Origin: Flavobacterium lipolyticum
Lineage (GTDB): Bacteria; Bacteroidota; Bacteroidia; Flavobacteriales; Flavobacteriaceae
Assembly (NCBI RefSeq): GCF_020905335.1
Contig: NZ_JAJJMN010000001.1
Coordinates: 2,356,001 to 2,420,000, forward strand
Direction: 5' to 3'
Length of the DNA stretch: 64,000 nucleotides
In this document: piece after piece, positions 45,811 to 53,391 of the stretch
Layout: the number at the start of each line of letters is the position of its first letter
How positions within the stretch are numbered: position 1 is the first letter of the stretch
Made by a program: the position numbers and the translations under genes
Notes under the pieces: model-generated
The model's input: only the letters and a program-made list of their open reading frames with translations
What the model was told of the DNA's origin: nothing
The model's database searches: none

Positions 45811-46410
45811 ATGCAGGAAGCTATCGATTTTCTATCTGCCAGAAACCCTGTTTTTCTGGAAATTATCGACAAATACGGATTGCCACCAATTCCAAAACGC
45901 CCGCAAGGTTTTGAGACTCTGGTATTGCTTATTTTAGAGCAGCAGGTTTCGATAGATTCCGCAAAAGCTACGTTTTTAAAGATAAAGGCTTATAGGGCCT
46001 GTAGCCCTGAAAATATGGTGGAGTTATCGGATGAAGAGTTTCGGAATTTAGGGGTGAGCCGTCAAAAGACGAAATACATTAAGATATTGGCAGAAGCCGT
46101 TTTGAGTAAAGAACTGGACATCGAAAGTCTGGCTACAAAATCGGCAAAAGAAGTTCGTGAAGAACTTATTAAACTGAAAGGAATCGGAAACTGGACGATT
46201 GATATTTATCTGATGTTCTGTCTTCAGGAACCCGATTTGATTCCGTTGGGAGATATTGCAGTTGTCAACACCATTAAAGAATTATTGAATATTCACGACA
46301 AAAAGGAAATGGAAATTCACGCGGAACAATGGAGTCCGTATCGGTCTTATGCCACCTATTTACTTTGGCATTATTATCTAAACAAAAGAAATAGAAAGAT
46401 TACGTATTAA
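45811..46410 (+). CDS. DNA-3-methyladenine glycosylase II-like (HhH-GPD)
   Basis: 199 residues. The helix-hairpin-helix motif is LIKLKGIGNWTIDIYLMFCL and the catalytic Asp is in LIPLGDIAVVN, the AlkA arrangement. It removes alkylated bases in base-excision repair. It lacks the N-terminal TBP-like domain of Escherichia coli AlkA, as short bacterial members do. Two TAATTTTG elements (45772-45779, 45783-45790) lie just upstream. Confidence 0.9.
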   Translation: MQEAIDFLSARNPVFLEIIDKYGLPPIPKRPQGFETLVLLILEQQVSIDSAKATFLKIKAYRACSPENMVELSDEEFRNLGVSRQKTKYIKILAEAVLSKELDIESLATKSAKEVREELIKLKGIGNWTIDIYLMFCLQEPDLIPLGDIAVVNTIKELLNIHDKKEMEIHAEQWSPYRSYATYLLWHYYLNKRNRKITY

Positions 46411-46457
46411 CTCCCTGTTTTTTAAAAGAAAAGTGAGGAGATAAATGCAGTTTTTTA

Positions 46458-46487
46458 TTGTAAAAAGGGATTCTTTAGTTACTTTTG
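46458..46487 (+). promoter_or_regulatory. Promoter of ppa
   Basis: TTG (46458-46460), 19-nt spacer, TACTTTTG (46480-46487): a good match to the Bacteroidota primary promoter, 33 bp before the ppa start. Confidence 0.65.
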
Positions 46488-46520
46488 CAGTCGAAATTAT
46501 AGAAATAATAAAAAACAAAA

Positions 46521-47051
46521 ATGACCGCAGACAAACTAACAACTTTCGATGTGTTAATCGAAATACCAAGAGGAAGCAGAAATAAATACGAGTACGATTT
46601 TGAAATTAAAAGAATGCGTTTCGACAGAATGTTATTCTCTTCAATGATGTACCCGGCTGATTACGGATTTATTCCGGAAACTTTAGCTCTTGATGGTGAT
46701 CCTCTTGATGTATTGGTTTTAGTAAACGAACCAACTTTCCCTGGATGTGTTATGGAAGTAAAACCAATTGGTGTTTTCCATATGGCAGATGATAAAGGAC
46801 CAGACGAAAAAATTATTTGTGTACCAGTTTCTGACCCAATCTGGAATTCATTAAATGATCTTTCCGATATCAACGGACACTTAGTAAAAGAAATCGAGCA
46901 CTTCTTTCAGGTATACAAAGATCTTGAAAACAAAAAAGTGGATGTAGAAGGATGGGGAGACGTAAACGAAGCTTATGCTATTATTGCAGAGTGTACAAAA
47001 CGTTTTGATGATATTGAAAACAAACCGGAAGGATTATTTAGCATTAAATAA
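46521..47051 (+). CDS. ppa: Inorganic pyrophosphatase
   Basis: 176 residues, family I soluble pyrophosphatase. Active-site regions: EIPRGSRNKYEYDFE, YPADYGFIPETLALDGDPLD with the metal-binding Asp cluster, and ADDKGPDEKIICVPVSDP. It hydrolyses cytosolic pyrophosphate. The next gene encodes the membrane pyrophosphatase, so the two enzymes for the same substrate are neighbours, though separated by a terminator. Confidence 0.97.
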   Translation: MTADKLTTFDVLIEIPRGSRNKYEYDFEIKRMRFDRMLFSSMMYPADYGFIPETLALDGDPLDVLVLVNEPTFPGCVMEVKPIGVFHMADDKGPDEKIICVPVSDPIWNSLNDLSDINGHLVKEIEHFFQVYKDLENKKVDVEGWGDVNEAYAIIAECTKRFDDIENKPEGLFSIK

Positions 47052-47071
47052 TTTATAAGCCGCCCAATTAT

Positions 47072-47109
47072 AAAAAAAGCAATACTACCGTCAGGAGTAT
47101 TGCTTTTTT
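47072..47109 (+). terminator. Intrinsic terminator of ppa
   Basis: AAAAAAGCAATACT / AGTATTGCTTTTTT with a 9-nt loop, 20 bp past the ppa stop. Confidence 0.87.
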
Positions 47110-47173
47110 GTTTAAATTCGTTTGAGTTAGTTTATTGACTTTTAACTATTAACCAAAAAACCATTACTAGATT

Positions 47174-49726
47174 ATGAATGCATTTATGATTTATTTGCCA
47201 ATCGTTATGGCAATTTTAGGATTACTTTTCATGGGAATAAAAAGGGCTTGGGTTTTAAAACAAGATGCGGGCGACGGAAAAATGAAAGAGATTTCAGATC
47301 ACATTTACGAGGGAGCCCTCGCCTTTTTAAAAGCAGAATATAAATTATTGACCATTTTTGTAATTATTGCCAGTATTGCATTGGCCGGAATTACTTTTAT
47401 TCCGGGAGTTAAAACGCATTTATTAATAGTAGTCGCTTTTATATTTGGAGCCTTATTTTCGGCTTATGCCGGTAATATCGGGATGAAAATAGCAACAAAA
47501 ACAAATGTTAGAACCACGCAGGCTGCCCGTACGAGTTTACCGCAGGCTTTGAAAGTTTCGTTTGGCGGAGGAACCGTAATGGGACTTGGTGTTGCAGGTT
47601 TAGCCGTGTTAGGACTTACAGGTTTCTTTATTATCTTCTTTAATATATTATCAGGTGGCGTATGGAAAGATACCGAAACGATGACTATTGTTCTGGAAAC
47701 ACTGGCAGGTTTTTCACTTGGTGCCGAATCTATTGCTTTGTTTGCGAGAGTAGGTGGAGGAATTTACACCAAAGCTGCCGATGTGGGCGCTGATTTAGTG
47801 GGTAAAGTAGAAGCCGGAATTCCGGAAGATGACCCTCGTAATCCGGCTACGATTGCCGATAACGTAGGAGATAACGTAGGAGATGTTGCCGGTATGGGAG
47901 CCGATTTGTTTGGTTCGTATGTAGCGACAGTTCTGGCGGCAATGGTTTTAGGGAACTATGTGATTAAAGATATGGGAGGCAATATCGCGGATGCTTTTGG
48001 AGGAATCGGACCAATTTTGCTTCCAATGGCTATTGCCGGTTTCGGAATTTTATTCTCGATTATCGGAACGACTCTGGTAAAAATAACAGATGATAATGCC
48101 AAAGAAGCGCAGGTACAAAAAGCATTAAATATAGGAAACTGGGTTTCTATTGTTCTTACAGCAATTGCCTGTTTCTTTTTAGTACAGCACATGTTACCGG
48201 AAGTAATGACGATGGAATTCTTCGGAGAAGGATCGCAGCAGATATCTTCTATGCGAGTTTTCTATGCCACTTTGGTCGGTTTAGTAGTGGGTGGAGCAAT
48301 TTCATCCGTTACGGAGTATTACACGGGATTAGGGACAAAACCGGTTTTGGCCATTGTACAAAAATCATCAACAGGCGCGGGAACAAATGTAATTGCAGGT
48401 TTGGCAACCGGAATGATTTCGACTTTTCCAACCGTTTTATTGTTTGCAGTAGCAATCTGGATTTCCTATGCGTTAGCAGGATTTTACGGGGTAGCTTTGG
48501 CGGCTTCAGCAATGATGGCTACTACAGCCATGCAATTGGCGATCGATGCTTTTGGCCCAATCTCCGACAATGCAGGAGGAATAGCTGAAATGAGTGAATT
48601 GCCTAAAGAAGTACGAACCAGAACCGATATTTTAGATTCAGTAGGAAATACAACCGCTGCAACCGGAAAAGGTTTTGCTATTGCCTCAGCAGCTTTAACG
48701 TCTTTGGCATTATTTGCAGCTTATGTAACTTTTACCGGAATTGACGGAATCAATATTTTTAAAGCACCGGTTTTAGCCATGTTGTTTGTGGGGGGAATGA
48801 TTCCTGTTGTTTTCTCGGCATTGGCGATGAATTCTGTTGGAAAAGCGGCGATGGATATGGTGTATGAAGTACGTCGACAGTTTAAAGAGATTCCGGGGAT
48901 TATGGAAGGAACTGGAAAACCTGAATACGGTAAATGCGTTGAAATCTCAACGAAAGCCGCTTTACGCGAAATGATGCTGCCTGGGATTTTAACGATTGGT
49001 TTCCCAATTGCAATTGTATTATTAGGTAAACTGGTTTATGCAGACAACAATCAGTTAATTGCTGAGATGTTAGGAGGATATATGGCGGGAGTGACGGTTT
49101 CCGGAGTACTTTGGGCAGTTTTTCAAAATAATGCCGGTGGTGCCTGGGATAATGCGAAAAAATCATTTGAAGCCGGAGTTTTAATCAATGGCGAAATGAC
49201 GTACAAAGGATCGGATGCGCACAAAGCAGCGGTAACGGGAGATACCGTTGGAGATCCATTTAAAGACACATCAGGTCCTTCTATGAATATCTTGATTAAA
49301 CTGACTTGTTTGATCGGTTTGGTAATTGCACCTATTTTAGGAGAAGGACATTCGTCTTCGGGAATGATGGAAAAAGGTTCCTGCTGCAAAAAAATGGAAA
49401 TCCACGTTGCAGGAGATTCTAAATGTGGAGATTTCTCGAAGATGACTAAAGAAGAATGTGCCCAAATGTGCAAAGAAAAAGGATGTTCTGCCGAAGAAAC
49501 AGCAAAATGTCTGGCGCATTATGATGCTAATGGAAAATACGTTCATCAAAAAACAGATCGTTTTGATACTACCCAATACAGTAAAAAAAGAGTAGAAGTA
49601 AACCTGTCTACGGTTAATGGTGTTACAGTGGGAACTGTAACCAAAACCGAAAACGGTAAAACCACTACAGAAGTTTTTGAAGGAACAGAAGCCGAAGTAA
49701 AAGCCAAAATTGAAGCTGTGAAATAA
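47174..49726 (+). CDS. hppA: Membrane-bound ion-pumping pyrophosphatase with Cys-rich C-terminal extension
   Basis: 850 residues. The M-PPase core (about 1-724, 16 helices) has IPEDDPRNPATIADNVGDNV, GDVAGMGADLFGSYVATVLA and the C-terminal GDTVGDPFKDTSGPSMNIL. GNTTAATGKG has Ala where K+-independent enzymes have Lys, so it belongs to the K+-dependent class, in which Na+ pumping is common; whether H+ or Na+ is moved cannot be decided. After about residue 724 there is a 126-residue tail unlike usual M-PPases, with seven cysteines in its first 55 residues (GSCCKKM, DSKCGDF, EECAQMCKEKGC, AKCLAHYD) and a beta-rich lysine/threonine end. The C-terminus of M-PPases faces outside, so the tail should be periplasmic. 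Confidence 0.95.
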   Translation: MNAFMIYLPIVMAILGLLFMGIKRAWVLKQDAGDGKMKEISDHIYEGALAFLKAEYKLLTIFVIIASIALAGITFIPGVKTHLLIVVAFIFGALFSAYAGNIGMKIATKTNVRTTQAARTSLPQALKVSFGGGTVMGLGVAGLAVLGLTGFFIIFFNILSGGVWKDTETMTIVLETLAGFSLGAESIALFARVGGGIYTKAADVGADLVGKVEAGIPEDDPRNPATIADNVGDNVGDVAGMGADLFGSYVATVLAAMVLGNYVIKDMGGNIADAFGGIGPILLPMAIAGFGILFSIIGTTLVKITDDNAKEAQVQKALNIGNWVSIVLTAIACFFLVQHMLPEVMTMEFFGEGSQQISSMRVFYATLVGLVVGGAISSVTEYYTGLGTKPVLAIVQKSSTGAGTNVIAGLATGMISTFPTVLLFAVAIWISYALAGFYGVALAASAMMATTAMQLAIDAFGPISDNAGGIAEMSELPKEVRTRTDILDSVGNTTAATGKGFAIASAALTSLALFAAYVTFTGIDGINIFKAPVLAMLFVGGMIPVVFSALAMNSVGKAAMDMVYEVRRQFKEIPGIMEGTGKPEYGKCVEISTKAALREMMLPGILTIGFPIAIVLLGKLVYADNNQLIAEMLGGYMAGVTVSGVLWAVFQNNAGGAWDNAKKSFEAGVLINGEMTYKGSDAHKAAVTGDTVGDPFKDTSGPSMNILIKLTCLIGLVIAPILGEGHSSSGMMEKGSCCKKMEIHVAGDSKCGDFSKMTKEECAQMCKEKGCSAEETAKCLAHYDANGKYVHQKTDRFDTTQYSKKRVEVNLSTVNGVTVGTVTKTENGKTTTEVFEGTEAEVKAKIEAVK

Positions 49727-49731
49727 GTATA

Positions 49732-49768
49732 TTTATCCTAATAGTTTTTTAAAACCTGTTAGGATAAA
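49732..49768 (+). terminator. Weak hairpin after hppA
   Basis: TTTATCCTAA (49732-49741) / TTAGGATAAA (49759-49768) with a 17-nt loop, starting 5 bp after the hppA stop. No T-run follows, so it may stabilise the transcript rather than terminate it. Confidence 0.4.
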
Positions 49769-49770
49769 TT

Positions 49771-49824
49771 AGGTTTCGGAATCGGATAATGTATTTCTTC
49801 GTATTTTTCGATGAGTATTTCCGA
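49771..49824 (-). pseudogene. Remnant of a second HigA antitoxin gene
   Basis: The 48 bp at 49771-49818 match 50169-50216 inside the intact higA gene at 42 positions. On the minus strand they read FSEILIEKYEEIHYPIPKP, against TLIEKYEQINYPIPEP (residues 40-55) of the intact antitoxin. A stop follows four codons later, and no more of the gene is left. The substitutions mostly keep the protein sequence, so this is an old paralogue or a second copy that was deleted, not a recent duplication. Confidence 0.75.
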
Positions 49825-49830
49825 AAAAAA

Positions 49831-49913
49831 GAGCCATCGGCTCGACCTATTTTGTAGAACCGGATTTTAATCCGGTTTCGAAATAAACACACAAAACAAA
49901 GAACCGTAGGTTC
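49831..49913. repeat. Mini-hairpins GAGCC-ATC-GGCTC and GAACC-GTA-GGTTC
   Basis: Two 13-bp hairpins with 5-bp stems and 3-nt loops at 49831-49843 and 49901-49913, plus a 9-bp stem AACCGGATT/AATCCGGTT at 49858-49877. The 13-bp units share the nnnCC-NNN-GGnnn form of those near 26.4 kb and in the 70-bp array, with different but complementary outer bases. They lie in the gap between the antitoxin remnant and the higA terminator. Confidence 0.65.
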
Positions 49914-49931
49914 GAAACATATAAATCCATA

Positions 49932-49963
49932 AAAAAATGCCTCTAAATATTTAGAGGCATTTT
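49932..49963. terminator. Palindromic terminator, copy 1, after higA
   Basis: Perfect palindrome centred on TGCCTCTAAATATTTAGAGGC's axis, with A- and T-runs on the two sides. It overlaps the end of higA by a few bases. The 32 bp are identical to 50744-50775 on the other side of the module. Confidence 0.85.
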
Positions 49964-49964
49964 T

Positions 49965-50333
49965 TTATGGATTTAAAGCATATTCTTTAATTAAGGTTGA
50001 AGCCGGAATATGAAGTACTTCTGTTAAAATCCTGATTTGGTTTAAGGTTAGGGCTCTTTTTCGTTTAAAAATTTCGGATACTCTTGAGCGACTGTTTAAA
50101 ATAACCCCTAAATCGGCGTCTGTAATTCCATTTTGTTCCATCATAAATTTAATGGCTTCAATTGGGTCAGGTTCCGGAATGGGATAATTTATTTGTTCGT
50201 ATTTTTCTATGAGTGTAACCAAGATATCTAATTCATCACCTTCATCCGTATTGGGTTTCGCATCAAAAATAGCATTTACACGTTCTAAAGCAAGATCATA
50301 ATCGTGTTCCGTTTTAATAGGTCGTATTTCCAT
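49965..50333 (-). CDS. higA: HigA-type antitoxin
   Basis: 122 residues. The N-terminal part (about 1-60) binds toxin in this family; the C-terminal helix-turn-helix (about 62-115: IEAIKFMMEQNGITDADLGV, SRSRVSEIFKRKRALTLNQI) binds DNA. It matches the COG5499-type HigA group. It begins 5 bp after the toxin stop, the toxin-first order typical of HigBA. It should neutralise HigB and repress the operon through the palindrome at 50661-50679. Confidence 0.9.
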   Translation of the reverse strand: MEIRPIKTEHDYDLALERVNAIFDAKPNTDEGDELDILVTLIEKYEQINYPIPEPDPIEAIKFMMEQNGITDADLGVILNSRSRVSEIFKRKRALTLNQIRILTEVLHIPASTLIKEYALNP

Positions 50334-50338
50334 ATTAC

Positions 50339-50635
50339 TTATAAGTTTTTAATATCGTCAAGCTTGTCATAATCATGGTGGGTACCCACAAATAGAATGT
50401 AGACAATTTGAGTTTCATAATTAATTTTTACAATTAAGCGATAATGATTTCCACAAATATTAAAAACGACTTTATTATGGCCAACAAAATCTGCAGAACC
50501 GAAGATTGCTTTTATAGCATTCGAATTATCAAAATTATTTTTATCAAAGATTTGATACCATGATAACAACTGTTGTTTTGCATTTGGGAAACATTCCCAA
50601 AAATTTTGCAAGGTTCTTTTGGCTATTATTCTCAT
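50339..50635 (-). CDS. higB: HigB-type mRNA interferase toxin
   Basis: 98 residues, RelE-like fold of the HigB type: MRIIAKRTLQNFWECFPNAK, AIFGSADFVGHNKVVFNICG, NHYRLIVKINYETQIVYILF and THHDYDKLDDIK with the conserved His-His-x-x-Tyr end. Such toxins cut mRNA at the ribosome. The promoter places the RNA start only a few bases before its ATG. Confidence 0.92.
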   Translation of the reverse strand: MRIIAKRTLQNFWECFPNAKQQLLSWYQIFDKNNFDNSNAIKAIFGSADFVGHNKVVFNICGNHYRLIVKINYETQIVYILFVGTHHDYDKLDDIKNL

Positions 50636-50646
50636 AATGGATTAGA

Positions 50647-50679
50647 CAAAGATAAGTGTTTTTTCCCAATTCGGGAAAA
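50647..50679 (-). promoter_or_regulatory. higBA promoter -7 element and operator palindrome
   Basis: Minus-strand TATCTTTG (50654-50647) matches the TAnnTTTG element perfectly. The palindrome TTTTCCC-AATTC-GGGAAAA (50661-50679) begins 6 bp upstream and covers the -33 area, as expected of an autorepression operator. Confidence 0.72.
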
Positions 50680-50743
50680 GTTTTTAAGAAACGAAACAAA
50701 AGTAGGTTATTGTTTACAAATAAAAAATAAAACTTTGAATAAC

Positions 50744-50775
50744 AAAAAATGCCTCTAAATATTTAGAGGCATTTT
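50744..50775 (-). terminator. Palindromic terminator, copy 2, after the kinase gene
   Basis: The same 32 bp as 49932-49963. It lies 31 bp past the stop of the deoxynucleoside kinase gene, which it terminates. Confidence 0.85.
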
Positions 50776-50805
50776 CATTGGTGTAAATTTGTGAAATTCG
50801 TGTTT

Positions 50806-51420
50806 CTAGAACAGTCCGTTTAATTCAGCATCAATTCTGTTAATGATGTTTCCTAAGTCTTCCGGATTATCTACGAAATTAATATTGTCAACATCAATAA
50901 TCAATAATTTTCCTTTAGTGTATGTTTGTATCCACGCTTCATATCTTTCGTTCAGACGGCTTAAATAGTCAATTGAAATAGAATTTTCGTAATCACGTCC
51001 GCGTTTGTGAATCTGTCCTACCAGATTTGGGATAGAGCTTCTCAGGTAAATTAACAAATCAGGAGCTTTTACTAATGACTCCATTAATTCAAAAAGAGAA
51101 GTGTAATTTTCGAAGTCACGACTTGTCATCAATCCCATAGAGTACAGGTTGGGAGCAAAAATATGGGCATCTTCATAAATGGTTCTGTCCTGAATAATTT
51201 TCTTTCCGCTTTCGCGAATTTGTAATATCTGACGGAAACGACTGTTTAGAAAATAAATCTGAAGATTGAACGACCAACGCTCCATTTGATGGTAAAAATC
51301 ATCTAAATACGGATTGTCAACTACATCTTCGTAATGAGGCTCCCATTTAAAATGTTTCGCCAACAATTTAGTTAAAGTAGTTTTTCCGGCTCCTATATTT
51401 CCTGCTATCGCTATGTGCAT
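50806..51420 (-). CDS. Deoxynucleoside kinase
   Basis: 204 residues of the dCK/dGK family. P-loop AIAGNIGAGKTTLTKLLAKH, the DRTIYEDAHIFA motif (DRS-type), and a C-terminal LSRLNERYEAWIQTYTKGKL lid region. It phosphorylates deoxyadenosine, deoxyguanosine or deoxycytidine for salvage; the substrate cannot be fixed from sequence. Its start codon shares one base with the stop of the upstream secreted-protein gene. Confidence 0.92.
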   Translation of the reverse strand: MHIAIAGNIGAGKTTLTKLLAKHFKWEPHYEDVVDNPYLDDFYHQMERWSFNLQIYFLNSRFRQILQIRESGKKIIQDRTIYEDAHIFAPNLYSMGLMTSRDFENYTSLFELMESLVKAPDLLIYLRSSIPNLVGQIHKRGRDYENSISIDYLSRLNERYEAWIQTYTKGKLLIIDVDNINFVDNPEDLGNIINRIDAELNGLF

Positions 51421-52238
51421 TACGGTGTTACGATTTTATAATTTGTGATTTCTTTAGCTGTAAAAATAGATAAAATTTGGTCTTTGTAATAGAATTTGTC
51501 GAAGGATTTTTCTAAAATCTCAATTTCAGAAAATGCATTGGATTCCGGACTTGTAATATCTTTAAAATACAACAAATTAGCCTTGCTGAAAAGATATTGA
51601 TGATGGTTCATAATTTCGACAGCATCATATTCGGGGATTTTGCCCAAAGCCGTTATTTTTCCGAAAATGGTACACGAGAACCAATTGTTTTTTTTGTCAA
51701 TCCAATAAAAAGTATTGAAATCGGTCAGGTAATATTTTATAGGTTCTGTTAATGGTGTAGAAACCGTTTTATATTCATTATTCAGATAATCAAAAAGACC
51801 AATTTGCTGATTTAAAGAATTGTAAATCCACAATTGATTTTGTGCTGACATTCCAATTGCCGAAACGATAATTGGGGTGTTGCTAAAAGAAAAATTAATT
51901 TCAGTAATTTTATTCAGTTGATTGTCGAGTAAAACCACTGTATTGAAGTCTTCGTAAAACAAAACTATTTTAAGCGGATTCTGTAAGTCGACTTTTGTGA
52001 TCGTTCCGAGAGAAACATTTTTATATTCGAAAACCTCTTTTTCTTTGACTTTGGAGAAGACATTATTTTTGATTTGATAATAGTATCCAAACGAATCATA
52101 GCCTAAAAACTGATCGATATTATTAGCAAAATGAGAGACTGGGACTGCTTTTATTTTTAGGTTTTGCGAAAACACAGTTGGGAAAGAACAGATCACAAAA
52201 AGAAAGGATAAAAGAAAAGGATGTGTTGCTCTGTTCAT
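51420..52238 (-). CDS. Secreted hypothetical protein, possible beta-propeller
   Basis: 272 residues from the ATG at 52238 (MNRATHPFLLSFLFVICSFP, signal peptide). An ATG at 52262 would only add eight residues. Recurrent strand patterns such as LKIVLFYEDFNTVVLLDNQL, NQLWIYNSLNQQIGLFDYLN and NTFYWIDKKNNWFSC suggest a propeller-like fold. I recognise no named family. It overlaps the deoxynucleoside kinase gene by 1 bp, a coupled pair with no obvious functional link between an exported protein and a cytosolic kinase. Confidence 0.75.
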   Translation of the reverse strand: MNRATHPFLLSFLFVICSFPTVFSQNLKIKAVPVSHFANNIDQFLGYDSFGYYYQIKNNVFSKVKEKEVFEYKNVSLGTITKVDLQNPLKIVLFYEDFNTVVLLDNQLNKITEINFSFSNTPIIVSAIGMSAQNQLWIYNSLNQQIGLFDYLNNEYKTVSTPLTEPIKYYLTDFNTFYWIDKKNNWFSCTIFGKITALGKIPEYDAVEIMNHHQYLFSKANLLYFKDITSPESNAFSEIEILEKSFDKFYYKDQILSIFTAKEITNYKIVTP

Positions 52239-52389
52239 GATGTTTACGTTTCTAAGAGCCAAATTACAAAAAACTACAGTAGAAATGGCGCAAAACGCTG
52301 TTATTTAGATTTTGCCGCTTTCGGAATTGTAATGGTCTGATAAATAATTGATTTTATCTATATCTTAAGGGAGTTGATCTATTTAATTT

Positions 52390-52418
52390 TTTGCATTTTA
52401 AAATAAACAATACATTTG
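52390..52418 (+). promoter_or_regulatory. Promoter of the GLPGLI gene
   Basis: TTTG (52390-52393), 17-nt spacer, TACATTTG (52411-52418): full match to the Bacteroidota pattern. Transcription would start near 52425. Confidence 0.65.
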
Positions 52419-52461
52419 AGTATAAGTTTATTAGACCAAATTCACTTTTAAAGATAACACA

Positions 52462-53361
52462 ATGAAAAAAGCAATCTATTATATGTCGTTGATGCTTGTA
52501 ATCACACAGATGCAGGCTCAGAAAGATTTTCAGGGAATGGCCGTTTACGAATCGAAAACACAGGCTCCAAAAATGGGAGAAATACGTGCGAATCGTGAAA
52601 TTACACCCGAGATGCAAAAGAACATGGAAGAGCGAATGAAGAAAATGCTCGAAAAAACATTTGTTCTGAATTTTGATAAATCGGCTTCTATTTATAAGGA
52701 AGAAGAAAAATTGGAAACCCCAGGGCAACAAGGAGGTGGAATGAGGGTTATGGTGAATTCCTTTATGGGCGGTGGAGGAACTTTTTATAAAGATGTCAAA
52801 GCCAAAACCTACACGGTAGATAAGGAATTTATGGGTAAAGAATTTCTGGTAATAGATTCCCTGCCGAAGCTAAACTGGAAAATGGAATCTGAAACGAAAC
52901 AAATTGGTGGATACACTTGTTATAAAGCCACAGCAGTAAAAGAAGCCAGCAAAACAGATTTCAGGAATCTCAGACCTAAAAACAAAGAGGAGAAAAAAGA
53001 CGATAGCGGTAAGGCTTCCGGAGAAACGAAGACCAATTTTGCGGACAATTTCGAAATGCCCAAAGAGATTATTATAACTGCCTGGTACTCGCCGGAGATT
53101 CCGGTAAATCAGGGACCCGAGAATTATTGGGGATTACCGGGTTTGATACTTGAAGTAAATGATGGAAGAACCACTATTCTATGCTCTAAAATTGTATTGA
53201 ATGCCAAAGATAAAATTGAAATCAAACCTTCAAAAAAAGGGAAGGTGATTTCGCAGAAGGACTATGACGAAACGGTCATAAAAAAAATGGAAGAGTTGAG
53301 AGAAATGAACCGCGGTCGTGAAGGCGGTCCGGGAGGTGGTCCGGTATTGATAAGACGTTAA
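52462..53361 (+). CDS. GLPGLI family protein
   Basis: 299 residues. Signal peptide (MKKAIYYMSLMLVITQMQAQ), the family motif NYWGLPGLILEVNDG at about residues 220-234, and a C-terminal basic and glycine-rich end (NRGREGGPGGGPVLIRR). The middle has a Met/Lys-rich helix (EMQKNMEERMKKMLEKTF). GLPGLI proteins are periplasmic, of unknown function, and usually precede a TonB-type receptor, as here (30 bp gap). Confidence 0.92.
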   Translation: MKKAIYYMSLMLVITQMQAQKDFQGMAVYESKTQAPKMGEIRANREITPEMQKNMEERMKKMLEKTFVLNFDKSASIYKEEEKLETPGQQGGGMRVMVNSFMGGGGTFYKDVKAKTYTVDKEFMGKEFLVIDSLPKLNWKMESETKQIGGYTCYKATAVKEASKTDFRNLRPKNKEEKKDDSGKASGETKTNFADNFEMPKEIIITAWYSPEIPVNQGPENYWGLPGLILEVNDGRTTILCSKIVLNAKDKIEIKPSKKGKVISQKDYDETVIKKMEELREMNRGREGGPGGGPVLIRR

Positions 53362-53391
53362 TTTATAGCACATCATTTTTAGCTTTTTCCA

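Noticed and set aside
49337..49576. Minus-strand frame over the Cys-rich tail of the pyrophosphatase
   Set aside because: Phe/His-rich shadow; the plus-strand frame is continuous with the membrane core and keeps normal codon use.
49901..49925. tRNA T-arm-like GGTTCGAAAC
   Set aside because: The sides of the loop do not pair and no acceptor, D or anticodon arm can be formed; the motif belongs to a mini-hairpin.
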